From the NCBI GenBank assembly GCA_937921865.1, contig CAKZWF010000006.1:62001-126000 (forward strand): a stretch of DNA of 64,000 nucleotides. Reading direction: 5' to 3'. The DNA comes from an uncultured Pseudomonadales bacterium. GTDB taxonomy: Bacteria; Pseudomonadota; Gammaproteobacteria; Pseudomonadales; Azotimanducaceae. The notes under the pieces were generated by a model, which worked only from the letters and a program-made list of their open reading frames with translations, ran no database searches and had not been told where the DNA came from. Every line of letters begins with the position of its first letter. Position 1 is the first letter of the stretch. Of the stretch, positions 29,217-43,625 are shown piece after piece. The position numbers and the translations under genes were made by a program.

Positions 29217-30409
29217 TGTTTTATCTCGCAGCGGGGGCGTTGCTGCTCATCGCGGTTGCTCTGGTGATCTGGGCTTTGTTGAGGCCAGTCGGATCGCTGG
29301 CCAAGACCGCTGTGCGTCAGGAGACGGTGCGTGCGCTCTACCAGGATCGTCTCGAAGAACTGGCGCTTGAAGCGTCAGCAGGGCAAGTGGCCTTGGAAGA
29401 TCGCGCTGAAATGGAAGCAGAGCTGGGCTCTGTGCTGCTGGCGGATTATGCAGATCAGACTGACCCTGCTGCAGCAGCCGGTGGCAGTGCGAACCGTAAA
29501 CTGCTGATCGTGTTGCCCGTGCTTTGCGCGGCTATGGCTGTCTGGCTGTACCTGACGATTGGCGATCCCCAGGCGGATACGCTGCGTGATGGGCGCAGTC
29601 TGCTCAGCCTGAATCCGCACGGTGATACGGCCGAACTGGAAGACTGGCAGAACCGGCTAGCGGAGCGGGTCGCAGGCCGTCCGGGTGATACTGAAAGCTG
29701 GTATCTGCTCGGGCATACCCGGCTGCTGCTGGGAGAGTATCAGCGCGCTTCCGAAGCCTTCGCAGTTGCCCACTCTCAGGTGGGGCCGGATCCGGGACTC
29801 GACATGGCCTGGTTGCAGGCCCGCTATATGGCGGGAGGCGGCAGCGTCGATCCGCTGACCCGGGAGATCGCCCAGCGTGTCCTGGAACAGAACCCGAACC
29901 AGCCGCTGGTGCTTGAGTTGTTTGCAATCGATGCGTTCCGCCAGGAAAACTATCGCGAGGCAGTGAGTCTGCTGAATCGGGCTCTGTCTGGTTCAGTGGG
30001 TGAAAACCAGCGCAATGCGTTGAGCGCCGGCCTCAGTGAGGCCCGAAAGCGCCTGGGCGATCTGACCCCGAGCCTCGATATCAATATCGCTGCGGCTACC
30101 AGCGCTCCCGCGGGTGCGACGCTGTTTGTGATTGCCCGCCCGGTGGGTGGCGGTATGCCTTATGCAGTGGTGCGCCGGGCAGCGCCGCAGCTGCCACTGA
30201 CCGTCCGGCTCGATGACGCGGTCAGCATGAATCCAGCGCTGGCGCTATCGGCGGCTGGAGAAGTGGAGGTGGTGGTTCGATTGAGCCTGTCAGGTGCGCC
30301 AATGGCCCATCCCGGAGACTGGCAGTGGCAATCGCCAACAATTTCTCTTGAGGCGCTCGACGCACCGGTGTCTCTGCAGGCGACGCTGTCGCCGCCGGTT
30401 GGCAGCTGA
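29216..30409 (+). CDS. ccmI: Cytochrome c-type biogenesis TPR protein CcmI
   Basis: A 397-residue apocytochrome c chaperone. It has two hydrophobic N-terminal segments (FYLAAGALLLIAVALVIWALL and LLIVLPVLCAAMAVWLYLTI, about 1-21 and 94-113) with a basic cytoplasmic loop between, then a periplasmic TPR domain with pattern AERVAGRPGDTESWYLLGHTRLLLGEYQRASEAF-like repeats at about 140-270, and a beta-rich C-terminal part. ATG 29216 overlaps the ccmH stop (TGATG), like the preceding junction. It is the last gene of the ccm cluster; I see no clear terminator before the GntR gene. Confidence 0.92.
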   Translation: MFYLAAGALLLIAVALVIWALLRPVGSLAKTAVRQETVRALYQDRLEELALEASAGQVALEDRAEMEAELGSVLLADYADQTDPAAAAGGSANRKLLIVLPVLCAAMAVWLYLTIGDPQADTLRDGRSLLSLNPHGDTAELEDWQNRLAERVAGRPGDTESWYLLGHTRLLLGEYQRASEAFAVAHSQVGPDPGLDMAWLQARYMAGGGSVDPLTREIAQRVLEQNPNQPLVLELFAIDAFRQENYREAVSLLNRALSGSVGENQRNALSAGLSEARKRLGDLTPSLDINIAAATSAPAGATLFVIARPVGGGMPYAVVRRAAPQLPLTVRLDDAVSMNPALALSAAGEVEVVVRLSLSGAPMAHPGDWQWQSPTISLEALDAPVSLQATLSPPVGS

Positions 30410-30508
30410 GGTCCTGCCATTCATCGCGGAAAGATCGCACATTGAGTTGAACCAATAAGCCCGGATGGATGTCAGAGTATCGAGGGGACTTGACGCTGGA
30501 GACATCAG

Positions 30509-31207
30509 ATGAGTTTTGAGCCCGCGGTCAGTTTGACAGAACAGATAGCCGACCATATTGGCGGTGAGATTATCAGCGGTCGCCTGAAACCGGCGACCCG
30601 GATTCAGGAGCTGAAAGTCGCCGGAGACCTAGGTGTCTCGCGGGGTTCAGTCCGTGAAGCGCTGCTGATTCTGCAGCGCCGTCATCTCATCGAAATCATT
30701 CCCCGTCGCGGGGCGATGGTGAGCCGCCTGGAAGCCCAGGAGATCGCCAACTTCTGCGAACTGTTCACAGATCTGCAGGTGTCGTTTTTCGGCAAGCTCG
30801 CCGGCATCCGAAAACTCAAGAACCCAGGCTTCCTCGCGGCAATTGAGCAGATGAACGAAGCCGTCAGTCAGAACGATACCCGAACTCTGCTGGCGGGCCG
30901 TGGTGCCTTTCTTCACGCAGGCTTCAGCCAGCTGGAAAACTTCTACCTGTGTTCCGTGCTGAGCGGGCTGATTCCCGCCGGTCAGCGGCTTGCACATCGC
31001 GTATCCGCGCACTCTGCCTACGATCCCCGGGACACCCTGCGCTATCACCAGGCGCTGCTGGACGCGATGCTCGGTCAGGATCGAGAACGGGTTGAGCAGC
31101 TGGTTCGGGCTTTCAATGGTCGCGAGCAGAAGCTTGCGCTTGGCTGCTCTGAACGCGCACCGGCGGCCGCGGCTCCCCGGTTTGCTCCGAGTGTGGTCCG
31201 AAAGTGA
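30509..31207 (+). CDS. GntR/FadR-family transcriptional regulator
   Basis: DNA-binding regulator of 232 residues. N-terminal winged helix-turn-helix at about 8-75 (GEIISGRLKPATRIQELKVAGDLGVSRGSVREALLILQ), followed by an all-helical FCD-type effector domain to about 215. The usual FCD metal-binding residues are partly visible (HAGFSQLEN, RYHQALLDAML). ATG 30509 has GGAG 9 bases upstream. It lies immediately before smc; a GntR-type gene in this position is also seen in Pseudomonas. It ends in an Arg/Ala/Pro-rich tail. Ligand unknown. Confidence 0.9.
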   Translation: MSFEPAVSLTEQIADHIGGEIISGRLKPATRIQELKVAGDLGVSRGSVREALLILQRRHLIEIIPRRGAMVSRLEAQEIANFCELFTDLQVSFFGKLAGIRKLKNPGFLAAIEQMNEAVSQNDTRTLLAGRGAFLHAGFSQLENFYLCSVLSGLIPAGQRLAHRVSAHSAYDPRDTLRYHQALLDAMLGQDRERVEQLVRAFNGREQKLALGCSERAPAAAAPRFAPSVVRK

Positions 31208-31242
31208 CTGGGGTGCCGTATGTGGGTCCCGATTGACGAGCA

Positions 31243-31275
31243 AAAACACTGTGTTTTCCCGCCTGAAAAGGCGGG
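31243..31275. other. Adjacent palindrome and GC hairpin between GntR gene and smc
   Basis: AAAACAC-T-GTGTTTT (31243-31257) is followed directly by CCCGCCT-GAAA-AGGCGGG (31258-31275), a perfect 7-bp stem with a GAAA tetraloop. The DNA after the stem on the plus strand is GTGATAAAAA, not a T-run, so a standard terminator is doubtful. It could be a GntR-type operator with a transcript-end or processing hairpin. It lies about 100 bases before smc. Confidence 0.4.
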
Positions 31276-31374
31276 GTGATAAAAATTCAGTTTTTCCTTC
31301 GGGTGCTGGTACGCAGCGGAAAGTTTTTGCTTTAGACTAGCGCTTTCCAGGACCTCGGGTGGTCTCATCGTTCA

Positions 31375-34300
31375 ATGCGGCTTAAGCAGATAAAGCTCGC
31401 TGGCTTCAAATCCTTCGTCGATCCAACCACTGTATTGTTCCCCGGTAATCGATGCGCCGTCGTCGGTCCTAACGGCTGTGGCAAGTCGAATATCATCGAC
31501 GCTGTCCGCTGGGTGATGGGTGAAAGCTCTGCCAAGCAGCTGCGCGGAGAAAATTTAACCGACGTCATTTTTAACGGCTCCAACAGCCGTAAACCCACAT
31601 CGATGGCCAGCATTGAACTGCTGTTCGATAACAGTGATGGGCGCATCGGTGGGGAATACGCAGCCTATTCAGAAATTTCCGTCCGCCGTCAGGTGAACCG
31701 GGAGTCTCAATCCAGCTATTTCCTGAACAATAGCCGGTGCCGTCGCCGGGACATCATGGATATGTTCCTTGGTACCGGATTCGGCCCGCGCAGCTACTCG
31801 ATTATCGAACAGGGCATGATCAGTCAGCTGGTTGAAGCCAGACCCGACGATCTTCGGGTCTACCTTGAAGAGGCTGCGGGAATATCCAAGTACAAAGAGC
31901 GTCGCCGTGAGACCGAAAACCGGATCAAACACACCCGGGAGAACCTCGAGCGACTCAACGACATCCGCGAAGAGCTTGAGAAACAGCTGAAGACCCTGGA
32001 CCGTCAGGCCAAAGCCGCTGAGAAATACCGCTCTCTGAAAGCTGAGGAGAAGACGCTCACCGCGCAGCTGTACTCGCTGAAATATGGCGCGCTGGAAGTC
32101 GAGCTCGAGCAAAGTCGAGCGCTGATCGCGGATCTGGAAGTCAGCTTCGAGCAGGCGGCTGCCGCACAGCAGGCTATTGATACTGAGATTGAAGGTAAAC
32201 GCCAGGAATACGCTGACAGCAGTGAAGGATTCAATAAGGTTCAGGGCCGTTTCTATCAGCTAGGTGCGGATGTATCCCGCATTGAAGAGGCAATTCAGTT
32301 CAACCAGGAGCGGGTCAAACAGTTGGAACTGGACCTGCAGACGGTTGAGCAGCGGGCGCTGGAAGCCGGCGAGCAGCTGAACATCGACGAAACACAGATC
32401 ACCGAGCTGAAAGATCAGCTTAGCGACATCGGCCCCAGAGTCCGTGAAGCCGAAGCGTCGGACCAGACTGCCAGTGAGCTCCTCGACGGGCTCGAAGCGC
32501 GTTATCGCGCCTGGCAGAGCGCCTGGGAGTCATTTACCCAGGCGGCGTCAGAAAATGAGCGCGCGGCGGAAGTACTTGCCTCCCGAATTGAACACCTTGA
32601 GCAGCTGCTGCAGCGGCTGCGGTCACGCTTCGACCAGCTCGGCAGCCCGGATCAGATCATGGCTCCGGTTGGCAGTGAAGACGTCAGCGTGCTGGCGACC
32701 GAAATTGCGGAGCAGGAAGACCGTCGGCGGGTTCTGGATGACGAAGTGGATGCCTGTCTGCGTGACCTGGCGGCAGCCAGAGAAGATCTGATCATGCGTG
32801 AACAGGTGCTGGAAGACGCCCGGGGCGAAGTGCAGAGCCTGCGCCACGAACTGGCGACACTCGAAGCGCTGCAAAAGGCAGCGCTCGGTGGCTCTGAGCC
32901 TGAAGCTCACGAGTGGGTCGACGCCCAGGGTTTGACTGGTGCCCAGCGGCTTGGCGAAGCCCTGTCGGTTGTGCCCGGGTGGGAGCGGGCGGTGGAAACT
33001 GTGCTTGGTGATCATCTTCAGGCCATCCGGGTGGACAGTCTGGGGCAGTATCAGGAATCGCTCAGCGCGCTTTTGGCTGGAGGCGTCATTCTGACGGAAG
33101 CTGCCGTTGAATCGTCCATGGATTCGGGTGATCTGCCGCCACTGATATCTCTGGTGCGCAGTCGCGAGCTGAAACTCGGCGCGCTGCTGCACGGTATTTA
33201 TGCGGCTGAATCCGCCTCGGTCGCACTGGCCGGGCGAACTCGACTTGCGCCCGGTGAAAGCATCATCACCCGGGATGGCATCTGGTTGGGTCCGGACTGG
33301 GTGCGCCGGATTGCCCAGAGCGATGAAGCCACCGGCACGGGAATCATTCAACGTGCTCAAACACTGGAAACTCTGAATCTGCGGGTCGAAGAAGCCGAGA
33401 AAACTCTGGCGCAGATGCAGCTTCATGTCGCCGACGGTCGCACCAGGATCGCGGATCAGGAGCAACGGCGCGATGATCTGCAGGGTCAGTTAAATGTGCT
33501 GAACCTTGCGTTGAGCGAGCTGAAAACGAGCCATGGTGTTCGTCAGGTCCAGCTCGAAGAAGCTGATGCCCGGCGGGTCCGTATTACTGCTGAGCGTGCA
33601 GATCTGGAGGCTCAGATTGGCGAAGAGACTGCGCGTCTGGAAACCACTCGCCGTGAACTTGCCGCTGCGCTGGCTGCCACTGAAGGACAACACCAGCAGC
33701 GCGAAAATCTTGCCGCAGAGCGTCAGCAGACCGAGCAGCAGCTGGAACAGGCCCGGGCAGCGGCGCGAGCCAGTCGAGATCACTATCACGGCCTGAACTC
33801 AAACTGGCAGAGTCTGCAGTCCAGACTTGCTGCGAGTGAAACGGCCCGCAGTCGGCTGGTGCGCCAGCAGGAAGAACTAACCGAGCAGCAGGAAACACTG
33901 CGTAAAGGCATTACCAACAGTGCAACGCCGCTGCCGGAGCTGAAAGCCGATCTGGAGAATAAACTGCAGGAGCGCTTGCAGGTAGAGGGCCAACTCGGTA
34001 GCGTTCGTGCGGAGTTGGAGACAATTGACGCCCGGGTTCGCGAGCTTGAAGAGCAGCGGGTCTCGGCGGAATCGAGACTGTCCGATCTTCGTAGTGCGCT
34101 GGAAAGCGCCCGGGTTGATCGACAGGGCTATACGGTTCAGGCCAACAGCCTTCTGGAGCAGTTGCAGCAGACTGGAATGACGCTGGAAAGCGCTCGAGAA
34201 GGACTGCCAGAAGATGCGACGGTGGCAGCCTGGAGCGAAGCGTTGGAGCGTACCGATCGACGGATCGTGCGTCTTGGCCCGATAAATCTGGCTGCGATCG

Positions 34301-34884
34301 ATGAATTCGAGACACAATCACAAAGAAAGCTCTATCTCGATCAGCAGAATGACGATCTGGCACAGGCACTGGAAACACTGCTTGCCGCCATCAAAAAGAT
34401 CGACCGGGAATCACGTACCCGGTTCAAAGAGACGTTTGATTCGGTAAACGAGCGCCTGGGGGAGCTGTTTCCGAAAGTTTTCGGCGGAGGACACGCCTAC
34501 CTTGAATTGACAGGGGAGGACCTGCTCGACACCGGTGTGTCGCTTATGGCGCGACCACCGGGTAAACGTAATGCCAGTGTGCATCTGCTCTCTGGCGGTG
34601 AGAAGGCAATGACAGCCGTAGCGCTGATTTTTGCCATCTTTCAGCTCAATCCCAGTCCGGTTTGCATGCTGGATGAGGTTGACGCACCGCTCGATGATGC
34701 CAATGTTTTGCGTTTTGCCGAGTTGATCAGGGAAATGTCTGCGGATGTTCAGTTTGTGGTGATCACCCACAACAAACTCACCATGGAGATGGCCGACCAT
34801 CTGATGGGAGTGACAATGAACGAGCCAGGGGTATCACGCCTGGTATCTGTAGATGTGGAAGAAGCCGCGGCGATGGTGGGCTGA
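31375..34884 (+). CDS. smc: Chromosome partition protein Smc
   Basis: Cytoplasmic SMC ATPase (1,169 residues) that organises and helps segregate the chromosome with ScpA/ScpB. N-terminal Walker [10 protein letters not shown] at 31-38, [15 protein letters not shown]; two long coiled coils (about 165-500 and 665-1000) rich in Glu/Gln/Arg/Leu heptads around a hinge at about 510-650 that holds [17 protein letters not shown]-terminal signature [14 protein letters not shown] and Walker [13 protein letters not shown]. Length fits bacterial Smc. Many gammaproteobacteria use MukBEF instead; smc before zipA is the Pseudomonas-type arrangement. Confidence 0.96.
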   Translation: MRLKQIKLAGFKSFVDPTTVLFPGNRCAVVGPNGCGKSNIIDAVRWVMGESSAKQLRGENLTDVIFNGSNSRKPTSMASIELLFDNSDGRIGGEYAAYSEISVRRQVNRESQSSYFLNNSRCRRRDIMDMFLGTGFGPRSYSIIEQGMISQLVEARPDDLRVYLEEAAGISKYKERRRETENRIKHTRENLERLNDIREELEKQLKTLDRQAKAAEKYRSLKAEEKTLTAQLYSLKYGALEVELEQSRALIADLEVSFEQAAAAQQAIDTEIEGKRQEYADSSEGFNKVQGRFYQLGADVSRIEEAIQFNQERVKQLELDLQTVEQRALEAGEQLNIDETQITELKDQLSDIGPRVREAEASDQTASELLDGLEARYRAWQSAWESFTQAASENERAAEVLASRIEHLEQLLQRLRSRFDQLGSPDQIMAPVGSEDVSVLATEIAEQEDRRRVLDDEVDACLRDLAAAREDLIMREQVLEDARGEVQSLRHELATLEALQKAALGGSEPEAHEWVDAQGLTGAQRLGEALSVVPGWERAVETVLGDHLQAIRVDSLGQYQESLSALLAGGVILTEAAVESSMDSGDLPPLISLVRSRELKLGALLHGIYAAESASVALAGRTRLAPGESIITRDGIWLGPDWVRRIAQSDEATGTGIIQRAQTLETLNLRVEEAEKTLAQMQLHVADGRTRIADQEQRRDDLQGQLNVLNLALSELKTSHGVRQVQLEEADARRVRITAERADLEAQIGEETARLETTRRELAAALAATEGQHQQRENLAAERQQTEQQLEQARAAARASRDHYHGLNSNWQSLQSRLAASETARSRLVRQQEELTEQQETLRKGITNSATPLPELKADLENKLQERLQVEGQLGSVRAELETIDARVRELEEQRVSAESRLSDLRSALESARVDRQGYTVQANSLLEQLQQTGMTLESAREGLPEDATVAAWSEALERTDRRIVRLGPINLAAIDEFETQSQRKLYLDQQNDDLAQALETLLAAIKKIDRESRTRFKETFDSVNERLGELFPKVFGGGHAYLELTGEDLLDTGVSLMARPPGKRNASVHLLSGGEKAMTAVALIFAIFQLNPSPVCMLDEVDAPLDDANVLRFAELIREMSADVQFVVITHNKLTMEMADHLMGVTMNEPGVSRLVSVDVEEAAAMVG

Positions 34885-34948
34885 CAGCCAAACCGTTGCG
34901 CGCTGCTGGTAAGCGTGTCAGGTCGTATAGTCGACTGAGGAGCCGGAA

Positions 34949-38581
<3,633 letters not shown>

Positions 38582-38643
38582 CGGGTGCGCGATGGGTCAG
38601 TGCTCGCACTCGAGGGGCGAGGTAACTTAAGCTGGCTGCCGCA

Positions 38644-40713
38644 ATGATCGCGCTCAGCCAGACTATCAAAGACGAAATCCAGGACGCCTACCGCGCCTGG
38701 CTGGTTGCGCGTGGCTTTCGAGCGCGCCGGGGTCAGCGGGAGATGGTGGCTGCCATTGCCAGAACGCTGACCAGCAGCGAAAACCGGCTGGTGGTGATCG
38801 AGGCGGGCACAGGTACCGGCAAAACCGCCGCCTACTGCATCGCGGCGATTCCCATAGGCCGGAGTCTCGGCAAAACCATTGTGATATCCAGCGCCACGGT
38901 CGCGCTGCAGGAGCAGGTGGTGTTCCGTGATCTGCCGGACTTAAAAGAGACCTCGGGACTGAATTTTTCTTTCACCCTGGCCAAAGGTCGGGGACGTTAC
39001 CTCTGCCTGAAGCGTCTCGATGATCAGCTGAAGTATGCGGACAGTGCAGAGACGCCGCTGTTTCAGGAGCTGTCCGGCGACAACGCTGCGCATGGTGTTA
39101 CCTATCAGGCGCTGCTGCAGGCATTTTCCGAAAAGCGCTGGGACGGAGAACTCGACAGCTGGCCAGATACTCTGGACGGGGATCTCTGGCGCAATGTCAC
39201 CACCGATCATCGCGGCTGCACAAACAACAAATGCAGCTATTTTAAACAGTGCCCGTTTTTCAAAGCCCGGGCAGAACTGGATGGTGTCGAAGTGATTGTT
39301 GCCAATCACGACCTGGTGCTGGCGGATCTCAGTCTTGGTGGTGGTGCTGTGCTGCCGGAACCGGAAGACTGTATCTACATCATGGATGAAGCGCATCATC
39401 TGCCGGAGAAGACTCAGCAGCATTTTTCCGCTGCGAGCCGTTTGCGCAGTTCTATCACCTGGTTGGGCAACGTCAGTGCCGTGGTCGGTACCATGACTCA
39501 GAGATTTGGCCGGCCGCAGGTGCTGGTGGATCTTGCGACCCGTCTGGCCGATCACTGTGGAGCGTCTGAAGCGCTGATCACTGTGCTGGCCGAGGCTGCG
39601 CAGGAACTGCCGTTTGAGCCCAGGGACGACCGGGCCGATATCTATCGGTTTCCCTTTGGTCAGGTTCCCGAGCCGCTGGTGAGCGCTGCTGCAGAAGCCC
39701 TGCGGCCGTTCCGGGATGTCAGTAATGACATCGACAGCGCCCACAGCCTGCTGCAGCAGGCATTCGCCGGGGAAATTCACTGGGAGCGCAGCTTTGAGGC
39801 TGAAGACTGGCTGCCTGCTGTGGGCCAGCTGAAAACCCGGGCGATGGCGATTGAATCCCTGCTCGCAGACTATTCCCGCAGCGTCGAACCCGGCTCCCAT
39901 GCCCGCTGGGCGTTTCGCCATGACGAAGACGTGGAACTGGTCAGTGCGCCGATCATCCCCGGTGATCTGCTCAAGGAGGCGATGTGGTCGCGGGCTTATG
40001 CGGCAATCTGTACCTCAGCGACGTTGACCGCGGTAGGTCGCTTTGATCGATTTCTTGAACGCAGCGGTTTGCAGGCTGCGCAGACGCTGCGCATTCCCAG
40101 TCCGTTCGACTTTCCGCGTATTGCCACCTTGTCGATACCGCAGATGGAATTTGAACCGGGTGACTTTTCGGAACACTGCGCAGAGGTCGCAACGCTGTTA
40201 CCTGGATTGCTCGGTGAAGAGCCGAGCGCTCTGGTGCTGTTTACGTCCTGGCGGCAGATGTTTGCAATCTTAGAGCAACTTGATGATGATTTTCGTCAGC
40301 GCCTGAAAGTCCAGGGCGAAGCCGCCAAGCAGGCGCTGCTGGATGCCCATCGTGAAGACATTGATCAGGGCAGACCAAGCGTGCTGTTTGGTCTTGCCAG
40401 TTTTGCTGAAGGTGTAGATCTGCCTGATGACTACTGTCGCCACGTGGTGATCGTCAAACTGCCGTTTTCAGTCCCCGATGACCCCCTCGACCAGGCCATG
40501 GCGGAGTGGGCCGAAAAGCAGGGTCGCAACGCCTTCTATGATATTTCGGTGCCGGATGCAGCCCAGAAGCTGGTTCAGGCTTGCGGACGGCTGATTCGTC
40601 ACGAGGGCGACTGGGGAACCATCACGTTGCTGGATCGACGCATCGTCACCCGGCGCTATGGCCGGGATCTGATTCGCTCGCTACCGCCTTACAGGCTCGA
40701 AGTGGCGTCCTGA
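38644..40713 (+). CDS. dinG: ATP-dependent DNA helicase DinG (XPD-like, iron-sulfur)
   Basis: Superfamily 2 5'-3' helicase, 689 residues. Walker A GTGTGKT (55-61), DEAH box at 248-251 (MDEAHHLPEK). Four cysteines C121, C192, C197, C203 match the positions of the DinG Fe-S ligands in E. coli. C-terminal helicase motifs: FTSWRQMFAILEQL, VLFGLASFAEGVDLPDD, VQACGRLIRHEGDWG. Resolves R-loops and G-quadruplexes in E. coli. The 3' end overlaps the convergent peptidase gene by 25 bases. Confidence 0.94.
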   Translation: MIALSQTIKDEIQDAYRAWLVARGFRARRGQREMVAAIARTLTSSENRLVVIEAGTGTGKTAAYCIAAIPIGRSLGKTIVISSATVALQEQVVFRDLPDLKETSGLNFSFTLAKGRGRYLCLKRLDDQLKYADSAETPLFQELSGDNAAHGVTYQALLQAFSEKRWDGELDSWPDTLDGDLWRNVTTDHRGCTNNKCSYFKQCPFFKARAELDGVEVIVANHDLVLADLSLGGGAVLPEPEDCIYIMDEAHHLPEKTQQHFSAASRLRSSITWLGNVSAVVGTMTQRFGRPQVLVDLATRLADHCGASEALITVLAEAAQELPFEPRDDRADIYRFPFGQVPEPLVSAAAEALRPFRDVSNDIDSAHSLLQQAFAGEIHWERSFEAEDWLPAVGQLKTRAMAIESLLADYSRSVEPGSHARWAFRHDEDVELVSAPIIPGDLLKEAMWSRAYAAICTSATLTAVGRFDRFLERSGLQAAQTLRIPSPFDFPRIATLSIPQMEFEPGDFSEHCAEVATLLPGLLGEEPSALVLFTSWRQMFAILEQLDDDFRQRLKVQGEAAKQALLDAHREDIDQGRPSVLFGLASFAEGVDLPDDYCRHVVIVKLPFSVPDDPLDQAMAEWAEKQGRNAFYDISVPDAAQKLVQACGRLIRHEGDWGTITLLDRRIVTRRYGRDLIRSLPPYRLEVAS

Positions 40714-43577
40714 GCTGGTTGTTTTAACGCTGTTGCGCTCGAAAGACGCTTACCGTCTTCGGGCACCTCGTCGAACTTGCCCTGGCTGTAGATCAGCACT
40801 CTGCGTTTGCCAAGATCAGCGATCAGTTGCGCATAGAACTCGAGCATATCTGCCCGACGCAGTTCGGATACGATACCGGCAATTTGAGCCTGGCTGTCGA
40901 AGCTGGTATCACCGATATCCAGGTCAGACAGATACCGTGAGGTGCGCTCGCGCAGGTTACGGTCCCGCTCCGTCAGGCGACTCACCAGCCCCGCTTTGTG
41001 TTGTTCGAACTCCGCATCGGTCATCGCCTCAAGATTCTCGGGCTGAGCCTGCATGAAACTCAGGGTGGCGGCCTCCAGTTGAGCAGCAGACGCGACCGGA
41101 GACTGGATGATGAAAGCAACCCCGCCACGGTCACGCAGCGTCCGATTGGTTGCCGAGACCACGTAGCCCAGCTGCTGTTCTGTGCGCAGTTCGGTGAAGA
41201 ACTGCTGTTTGAGCATTGTGGCCGCCAGCGCGCTTTTAGCCCGGGACGCATGAGAAGCCTCCGGGTCCTGGCGGTACAGCACAATGGAGGCGTCGTCATG
41301 ATCGATTTCCAGGCCAAGCAGATAGGCATCGTCAACAACGGTGATGTCAGGTTCGCTCAAGGTAAATGGTTTCAGAGAAAGCCGTGAGCGCAGCAGTTCA
41401 GCAACTGCGTCGAGGTCCTTGTCACTGACATTGCCGTGAGAAAGTCCTACCACCGAGAAGTTTTGTAACCGCTGTGCGCGCCACGCTTCGAGGTCTTTGA
41501 TGGTGACGGCTTCTAAGGTGTCTGCGAGCAGATCTGCAGGCCAGCTGGTTGAGACCAGCAGGTTGCTGAGGCTGGTGTAGCTCTGCTGGTAGGGACGTTC
41601 GTTTATAAAGTTGCGCCAGTCCCTGACCAGTTCCTGTTTAGCCACAGCGAAGCGGTCTGAATCGATGCTCAGAGTTGTAAAGCGTTCCAAGACCGTGTCG
41701 AGCAGCTCCAGCTGTTTGTCTGCATAACCTGAAAGCCCCAGCCGGAATCCTGCAGGTGTAACGCTGAGCTGATAGCCCAGACCCGCGAGCAGTGCGGGAT
41801 AAGCGTACTCATTGAGAGAATCGCTGAGCAGGCGTTCGTAGAGACGTGCTTTGACCAGCTCCTGCGGGGCGCTGAAACCGTCCGGTACACCCAGAGTCAG
41901 AGACTGATTGGCGCGCGGTACGGTGAATTCGGTATCCAGATCCAGCCACAGCTGCAGGCCGGGCTGATCAATCTTCAGCTGCGGTCCGTTCGCATCGTTG
42001 CTAAGCAACGCCAGATCTTCGGGCAGAAACGGATTAGGGTCTGGAAGATGAAGTCCGGCATCAGCTACGACTTCAACCGTCATACCTTCCGGCACCAGTT
42101 TGTAGGGCACTTCAAACCAGCGTTCTACCTGATCGGTATCCACCTCGGGCCCGGTGATGGTCGTTATCAGATTATCGGGGGTCAGATAGGCCAGATAGGA
42201 TTTGATCAGCTCCGGATCGAACTCCTCCATCAGATAGGCAGCTGCAAGCACATCTTCAGGCGGGTAGATGGCCAGCGCCGGCGCGGTACGGTAGACAAAA
42301 CCGGTAGCGCTGGACTGTTCCTGAAACTGAAAACTCAGAGCGGCGGCGGTGGCCTGTTCGTCATAACGCCACTGTTCCGGATCCTGTTTCTTCAACATGT
42401 CGAGATAGGTGAACAGCAGATCGCCGATGTCATCAATGTGGGCGAGACCGGCATCGGTGAGTTCAATGTCGACACTCAGATATGCGTTGGTTTCATCCAG
42501 TCGGCTGGTTCCGGCGCCTAAAGATGCAATCCAGCCTTTATTTTTGAGAGTCTGATGCAGACTGCCGCCACCTTCATGGCCGAGCAGATTGGTCAGATAT
42601 TGAGCCGGCTTACTCCGGTAGTAGGTTTCAGTGGCGGGTATCGGGAAATTGAAGCTGATCTGGTTTTCGTTTTTCAGGGTCTGCACGTTCAGCACCGCGG
42701 GCACTCGGTCATCAGCGAAGGCTTTTACGGTATTGACGCGCGGACCCAGGTCGCGATTTTCGATGGCGCTGAACATCGGTCGAACCCAGGTTTCCATTTC
42801 GTCCAACGGCTCGTTGCTCAAAGCTACCAGGATCATCTGGTCAGCGCTGTAGTTGGTTTCGAAAAACTCATTGAGCGCTGGACCGACGCCATCACCCAGA
42901 GTTTCCAGGTTACCGATATTGAAACGCGAGCCGGGATAATCCGGGTTCATGGTTTCTTTTGTTGCAGAAAACACCCGCCAGCCGTCATCTTTGATCTGCA
43001 TCTGGTATTCAGAATTAACCGCGTTTTTCTCCCGGTCAACATAGGCAGGATCAAGCAGCGGGCTGATGAAAAACTGTGAAAAGCGGTCCATACCGGCCTG
43101 GAACTGGGCGGGGTCGATGTCAAAAAAGTAGTTGGTGTGTTCGGCAGCCGTATAAGCGTTCGAGGATCCACCGTGGGTCGCTATGAACTGCTGGTAGCCG
43201 TCGACTTCGGGATATTTTTGCGTGCCGATGAAAAGCATGTGCTCAAGGAAGTGCGCGAGGCCCTGATATGGCACTGGCTCATGATAAGAACCGCGCAGGA
43301 CAGTCAGTGATGCAGCTGCTTTGTCTGTGTCTGGATCTTCTACCAGGAGCACCCTCAGCTTATTGTCTAAGACCAGATAGCGATAGTTCCGATCATCGTT
43401 GGGGCTTTTGTTAATTTCAATGGACGCTGCAGAAGCGGTCGCAGGTGAGCCCGCTGCAACGTTTGCCGCACCGGACTGGTCTGGAGTCGGGCTGCAGGCT
43501 GCTAGCATCAGCAGGCCGCAGAAGCTTGCGAAAACGCGCCGGCTCGAAAATATTCCAGAAAGGAGAATGTGTGTCAT
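40689..43577 (-). CDS. M16 (pitrilysin-type) zinc metallopeptidase lipoprotein
   Basis: Large insulinase-family protease of 962 residues. Lipoprotein signal peptide, LLMLAACSP with Cys28. Inverted zinc motif HFLEH (109-113) with the third ligand Glu190 at +77, as in pitrilysin and insulysin. Four-domain length is typical of pitrilysin (protease III, ptrA), but pitrilysin is soluble periplasmic, so the lipobox is a difference. It would act on peptides in the periplasm or at the inner face of the outer membrane. The gene follows DoxX on the minus strand by 48 bases. Confidence 0.9.
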   Translation of the reverse strand: MTHILLSGIFSSRRVFASFCGLLMLAACSPTPDQSGAANVAAGSPATASAASIEINKSPNDDRNYRYLVLDNKLRVLLVEDPDTDKAAASLTVLRGSYHEPVPYQGLAHFLEHMLFIGTQKYPEVDGYQQFIATHGGSSNAYTAAEHTNYFFDIDPAQFQAGMDRFSQFFISPLLDPAYVDREKNAVNSEYQMQIKDDGWRVFSATKETMNPDYPGSRFNIGNLETLGDGVGPALNEFFETNYSADQMILVALSNEPLDEMETWVRPMFSAIENRDLGPRVNTVKAFADDRVPAVLNVQTLKNENQISFNFPIPATETYYRSKPAQYLTNLLGHEGGGSLHQTLKNKGWIASLGAGTSRLDETNAYLSVDIELTDAGLAHIDDIGDLLFTYLDMLKKQDPEQWRYDEQATAAALSFQFQEQSSATGFVYRTAPALAIYPPEDVLAAAYLMEEFDPELIKSYLAYLTPDNLITTITGPEVDTDQVERWFEVPYKLVPEGMTVEVVADAGLHLPDPNPFLPEDLALLSNDANGPQLKIDQPGLQLWLDLDTEFTVPRANQSLTLGVPDGFSAPQELVKARLYERLLSDSLNEYAYPALLAGLGYQLSVTPAGFRLGLSGYADKQLELLDTVLERFTTLSIDSDRFAVAKQELVRDWRNFINERPYQQSYTSLSNLLVSTSWPADLLADTLEAVTIKDLEAWRAQRLQNFSVVGLSHGNVSDKDLDAVAELLRSRLSLKPFTLSEPDITVVDDAYLLGLEIDHDDASIVLYRQDPEASHASRAKSALAATMLKQQFFTELRTEQQLGYVVSATNRTLRDRGGVAFIIQSPVASAAQLEAATLSFMQAQPENLEAMTDAEFEQHKAGLVSRLTERDRNLRERTSRYLSDLDIGDTSFDSQAQIAGIVSELRRADMLEFYAQLIADLGKRRVLIYSQGKFDEVPEDGKRLSSATALKQPAQDATSSL

Positions 43578-43625
43578 CAGTCGCTCTTTGTCACAGTCAG
43601 GGGTAAACGCGCCAGTATACCGGCT

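Noticed and set aside
38941-39921. 326-codon antisense frame inside dinG
   Set aside because: Opposite conserved helicase motifs; no homology recognised.
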